In this document: positions 28,718 to 31,170 of the stretch, piece after piece
Numbering within the stretch: the stretch's first letter is position 1
Layout: every line of letters starts with the position of its first letter
Virus record (IMG/VR): IMGVR_UViG_3300017556_000003
Location: 1-31,170 of that record
Length of the DNA stretch: 31,170 bases
Origin: a virus
Strand: one strand, 5' to 3'
Program-made: the position numbers and the translations under genes
Notes under the pieces: model-generated
Databases searched by the model: none
The model's input: only the letters and a program-made list of their open reading frames with translations
What the model was told of the DNA's origin: nothing

Positions 28718-29185
28718 CTATTTTGGGTAAGCTGCTGCCATAACTAAAAATCGACCTTGCACTGTCCTTACTTTAACTCCCAGCACAAACATTCGTTGTT
28801 GCAACAACGAACCTGTCTTTTTTGCAAACAGTTCTTTGTTTTTTTGATCCTTCATATCGACTCCAAGAACAACCCAGATGTTATTGTGATCGATCTTTTG
28901 AGTGGTCTTTACCTTAATGGCTGCCGTGCCGTCTTCAAATTCGGCAGTTGCTTCAGTCTGAATCTCGTAATTGACAATGTCGATGTAGAATAACTTGCCG
29001 TCACCGTATTCGATATTCACGAGAGCGGGATTATTCTTGTGCTGATCCACGACCTTCTGTATGCTTAATTCGGTTGCGTCGTTGTTTTTTTTAGTTCCTG
29101 TCCCCGTTCCCTTGCCTTCCGGCGTGCAGCCAGTGTTCAGAAGTGCAACGGTAACCAACAATGCAAACGCACACACAGAACGCAT
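28718..29185 (-). CDS. Lipoprotein, probable phage cargo
   Basis: 155 aa from ATG at 29185, 6 bp after GGAGG on the minus strand; an upstream in-frame ATG at 29218 lacks a site. Signal peptide MRSVCAFALLVTVALLNTGC ends in the lipobox LNTGC with Cys20 as lipidated residue. Then a G/T-rich linker (TPEGKGTGTGTKKNNDATEL) and a globular beta/alpha part (YGDGKLFYIDIVNYEIQTEA, DGTAAIKVKTTQKIDHNN). Alone in opposite orientation amid tail genes, with its own gene module: a moron layout. Superinfection exclusion or host surface change is a reasonable guess. Confidence 0.75.
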   Translation of the reverse strand: MRSVCAFALLVTVALLNTGCTPEGKGTGTGTKKNNDATELSIQKVVDQHKNNPALVNIEYGDGKLFYIDIVNYEIQTEATAEFEDGTAAIKVKTTQKIDHNNIWVVLGVDMKDQKNKELFAKKTGSLLQQRMFVLGVKVRTVQGRFLVMAAAYPK

Positions 29186-29205
29186 AAGGAGCCTCCAGAA
29201 AGCAA

Positions 29206-29370
29206 ATGAACACCGCAAAAGCTCGAAGGGTAATTCGGGTCAAGCGGACAGACATTGCATTGCAGGAAAGTGTAGGGCGCGGTGGTTTTGCTGAAAAGGT
29301 GGCGATTTACAGCAACGAGGTCTGCCTATTGCAGGAATTATTGATTTCTTCTTGCTTATTACAGAGTTAA
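29206..29370 (+). CDS. Possible 54-aa peptide or gene remnant
   Basis: ATG at 29206 opens 54 codons: MNTAKARRVIRVKRTDIALQ, then ESVGRGGFAEKVAIYSNEVC. AAGGAG lies 14 bp away, too far for strong initiation. In the -1 frame a coding-like stretch begins near 29280 (GLPIAGIIDFFLLITELMAM, with TEIKQLIAELEAVSIELFG following) and runs over the AAA start, so a once-longer gene may be broken by a frameshift. Low confidence; it may equally be chance. Confidence 0.25.
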   Translation: MNTAKARRVIRVKRTDIALQESVGRGGFAEKVAIYSNEVCLLQELLISSCLLQS

Positions 29371-29481
29371 TGGCTATGATTACAGAGATAAAACAGCTAA
29401 TTGCAGAGCTAGAGGCAGTTAGCATAGAGTTGTTTGGCTTTGGCATGGGCAAAAACAGAACTGCGTTCCAAAGGGATAATT

Positions 29482-30747
29482 ATGACAGAAAAAGAAATGC
29501 AGGAGTTGCTCCTTAAAAATGGTCGGATATGGAGCCCTTCTGCTCCGATCAACACCGTTGATCTTTTTGCTGGACGCCTTCAGCAGATATCGACGGTCTC
29601 GGAAGCAGTAAATGGGCGTGGACGCCATGCAATTTTGTATGGGGATCGTGGCGTTGGCAAAACCTCTTTAGCAAACATTTTGCGTGAACATTTATCTGGT
29701 TATCTTGCTGTTCGGATTATCAAGGTTAACTGTTCTGCAACAGATACATTTGAAAATGTTTGGAGAAAGGCTTTTTCAGAAATCCCAATGATCCTTGAAA
29801 ATCCGCAAGCTAGTCCAGAAAACGCTCTGCCGCAAATAGAAGAGTATACGTTGGATCAATATCTTGCGAACTATACGCATATTGGGCCGGGAGAAATTCG
29901 GAAATTATTAGAACGAGCTTGTGATTCTGAATCTGAAATCCTTATCGTATTTGACGAGTTCGATACGCTTGCCCCAGAGCACCGACGAATCTTTGCTGAC
30001 ACGATTAAAGATTTGTCTGATAATTCCTCTAGTGTGACAATTCTTCTGGTTGGAGTGACAAGCGATGTGGCCGATCTAATATCTGATCACCAATCGATTG
30101 ATCGATGTCTGACTCAGATCCAAATGCCTCCTATGACAAAGCGGGAATTGCAGACCATTATTACCAAAAGGCTCAAAGAACTGAATATGACGATGTCGCC
30201 TGATGCCTCGGATTTGATTGTCTCTCTTTCTCAAGGATATCCGCATTATACGCACCTCCTGGGACACCAAGCTGCAACGAAAGCGATATCCACTCAGAGA
30301 ACCCATATCACTTCAAGTGATACTTTTTATGCAATCAATTACGCTGTCCAAGCAACACATCGAACTATTCGTGGGGCATACCAAAAAGCAGCAGAAAGCC
30401 GAAGAGGTGGCTCGATTTATCCTCAAGTTCTTCTGGCATGTGCTCTCGCAAAAATGGATGATATGGGGTATTTTAGGGCATCTGATGTAAGTGAGCCCCT
30501 TACCGAAATCATGGGTGAAGCATACTCTGCCCAAGATTTCACCTCCCACTTGAATAATTTTTCAACCGATCAAGCAAGAGGGCCTGTGCTTGAAAGATGG
30601 GGTGAGCGGAATCGATATCGATATCGATTCCATAACGCGATGCTCAAACCGTTTATCATAATGAAGGGATTGGATGACAAAACCATTACAGGCAGTTTGC
30701 TCGAAAAGTTAACAGGCATGATAGTGCCTGATTCACCCTCTAACTGA
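29482..30747 (+). CDS. AAA+ ATPase, Orc1/Cdc6-like, cargo gene
   Basis: 421 aa from ATG at 29482, after AAAGGGAT; the frame is open 16 codons upstream. P-loop GDRGVGKTS (54-62), Walker B ILIVFDEFD (153-161, Asp158, Glu159), sensor 1 VTILLVGVTS (185-194), and a helical lid with a basic RxxxQT segment; the C-terminal 150 residues look like winged-helix modules (ADLISDHQSIDRCL, then YFRASDVSEPLTEIMGEAYS). This is the architecture of AAA_16/Orc1-like NTPases, frequent in replication and in single-gene defence. A+T content is above that of neighbours and no partner gene is next to it. Substrate unknown. Confidence 0.75.
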   Translation: MTEKEMQELLLKNGRIWSPSAPINTVDLFAGRLQQISTVSEAVNGRGRHAILYGDRGVGKTSLANILREHLSGYLAVRIIKVNCSATDTFENVWRKAFSEIPMILENPQASPENALPQIEEYTLDQYLANYTHIGPGEIRKLLERACDSESEILIVFDEFDTLAPEHRRIFADTIKDLSDNSSSVTILLVGVTSDVADLISDHQSIDRCLTQIQMPPMTKRELQTIITKRLKELNMTMSPDASDLIVSLSQGYPHYTHLLGHQAATKAISTQRTHITSSDTFYAINYAVQATHRTIRGAYQKAAESRRGGSIYPQVLLACALAKMDDMGYFRASDVSEPLTEIMGEAYSAQDFTSHLNNFSTDQARGPVLERWGERNRYRYRFHNAMLKPFIIMKGLDDKTITGSLLEKLTGMIVPDSPSN

Positions 30748-30764
30748 GCACATTCTTCTCTGCT

Positions 30765-30785
30765 CTTCCGGCCCACAGCCGGAAG
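30765..30785 (+). terminator. Perfect hairpin after the AAA ATPase gene
   Basis: CTTCCGGC-CCACA-GCCGGAAG, 8-bp stem, 18 bp after the stop. The following sequence is A/C-rich (CAAACACAACAAGACACAAA) and lacks U. It marks the end of the cargo transcript. Its right arm GCCGGAAGC equals the right arm of the element at 23349. Confidence 0.5.
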
Positions 30786-30954
30786 CAAACACAACAAGAC
30801 ACAAACACAAGAACAGGGGTGGCACGGAAAGACGCATAGGAACTCCCAAAGGTTATTCGCTGATGAAACGGTATCCTTTAGGGTAGGGCGCTGAGGGAGG
30901 GGCGGGAAGATGACACTATGGAGCCTGCCTCGCATTCAAACCCCAATTCACTAG
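30786..30954. other. Non-coding stretch after the cargo gene
   Basis: About 170 bp with an A/C-rich beginning and later purine-rich GGGAGGGGCGGG. No ribosome site with a following open frame, no hairpin apart from the one noted, and no attachment site recognisable. A short 71-codon plus-strand frame (30918-31133) has no coding character. I see nothing further. Confidence 0.5.
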
Positions 30955-31164
30955 AACAGGAATATAGCAAAACCAACCACCAACCCGACCCCCGGAAAGA
31001 ACGAACTCCTCTTCCCCGAGTATGCCTACTTTGTTTTCCTGAAGCTTGGTTGGGATCCGAAAGCGGAGTCGATGGAGGAGTTTGCGGAACGGCAGCGGCG
31101 ACGATTGCAGGCGGGGCGGAGGGTGGATGGTAAAGGGGAGAATCGGAGGAGTTGTGGAAATTAG
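30955..31164 (+). pseudogene. Possible decayed reading frame at the right edge
   Basis: The frame after TAG (30952-30954) is open for 69 codons and reads like a real protein: NELLFPEYAYFVFLKLGWDP, then KAESMEEFAERQRRRLQAGR and RVDGKGENRRS. It has no ATG, GTG or TTG before the protein-like part, so it is either the tail of a gene whose start was lost or an artefact. I cannot name it. It is the last coding-like stretch before the window ends. Confidence 0.3.
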
Positions 31165-31170
31165 GGGGCA

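Noticed and set aside
30918-31133. 71-codon plus-strand frame at the right edge
   Set aside because: Low-complexity GGAEGGW end, no ribosome site; the neighbouring frame 30955-31164 looks more protein-like.

Overview
The window reads as most of a temperate tailed phage, a prophage or an integrating phage genome, with about 50 percent G+C and a Planctomycetes host, probably of the Gemmata group. Host evidence: the protein at 4087-4770 carries a segment resembling the ADWLEE-type repeat-companion domain (TIGR02996) characteristic of Gemmata-type genomes. The protein at 11060-11584 begins with a Zn-finger plus LYPSTSKYARRG segment that I associate with planctomycete proteins. These are family recollections, not database results.

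Layout. (1) 1-3542, leftward: a tyrosine integrase cut by the left edge, then a tightly packed string of small genes with ATGA-type overlaps. They include a stand-alone MutS mismatch-recognition domain, a SWIM zinc-finger protein and a two-helix membrane peptide. (2) 3543-3647: a divergent control region with a good leftward promoter overlapped by two copies of an AT-rich palindrome, and a rightward promoter that should give a leaderless mRNA for a ribbon-helix-helix protein, the likely repressor. (3) 3648-8888, mainly rightward small early genes: two excisionase-like HTH proteins, an SRAP-like protein on the other strand, small membrane and basic proteins, and a phage CsrA. (4) 8900-17992, replication and recombination: YqaJ-type exonuclease, a protein with five HTH-like units, a zinc-finger protein, a sigma factor, two tRNA-like elements and one tRNA, a DUF1643 protein, a beta sliding clamp, a PrimPol-helicase, a 219-bp iteron array that is the best candidate origin, and a RusA-type resolvase. 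(5) 18441-28693, late genes: a second sigma-like factor, terminase small and large subunits, portal, protease/scaffold, decoration protein, gpE-type major capsid protein, connector and tail proteins, a tail-assembly chaperone pair joined by a predicted -1 frameshift at CCCTTTA, and a short tape-measure-like protein. (6) 28694-31170: the tail module stops and cargo appears, namely a leftward lipoprotein gene and an AT-richer rightward AAA+ ATPase gene, followed by mostly non-coding DNA with a possible decayed reading frame.

How it works together (inference). The RHH protein would shut the leftward promoter by binding the two palindromes. CsrA and two sigma factors offer RNA-level and promoter-level control of host and late genes. 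PrimPol-helicase, clamp, exonuclease, resolvase and iterons form a fairly self-sufficient replication unit. No lysis genes, no full-length tape measure, no baseplate or fibre genes and no attachment site are visible. Either they lie outside the window or the tail end has been replaced by the cargo.
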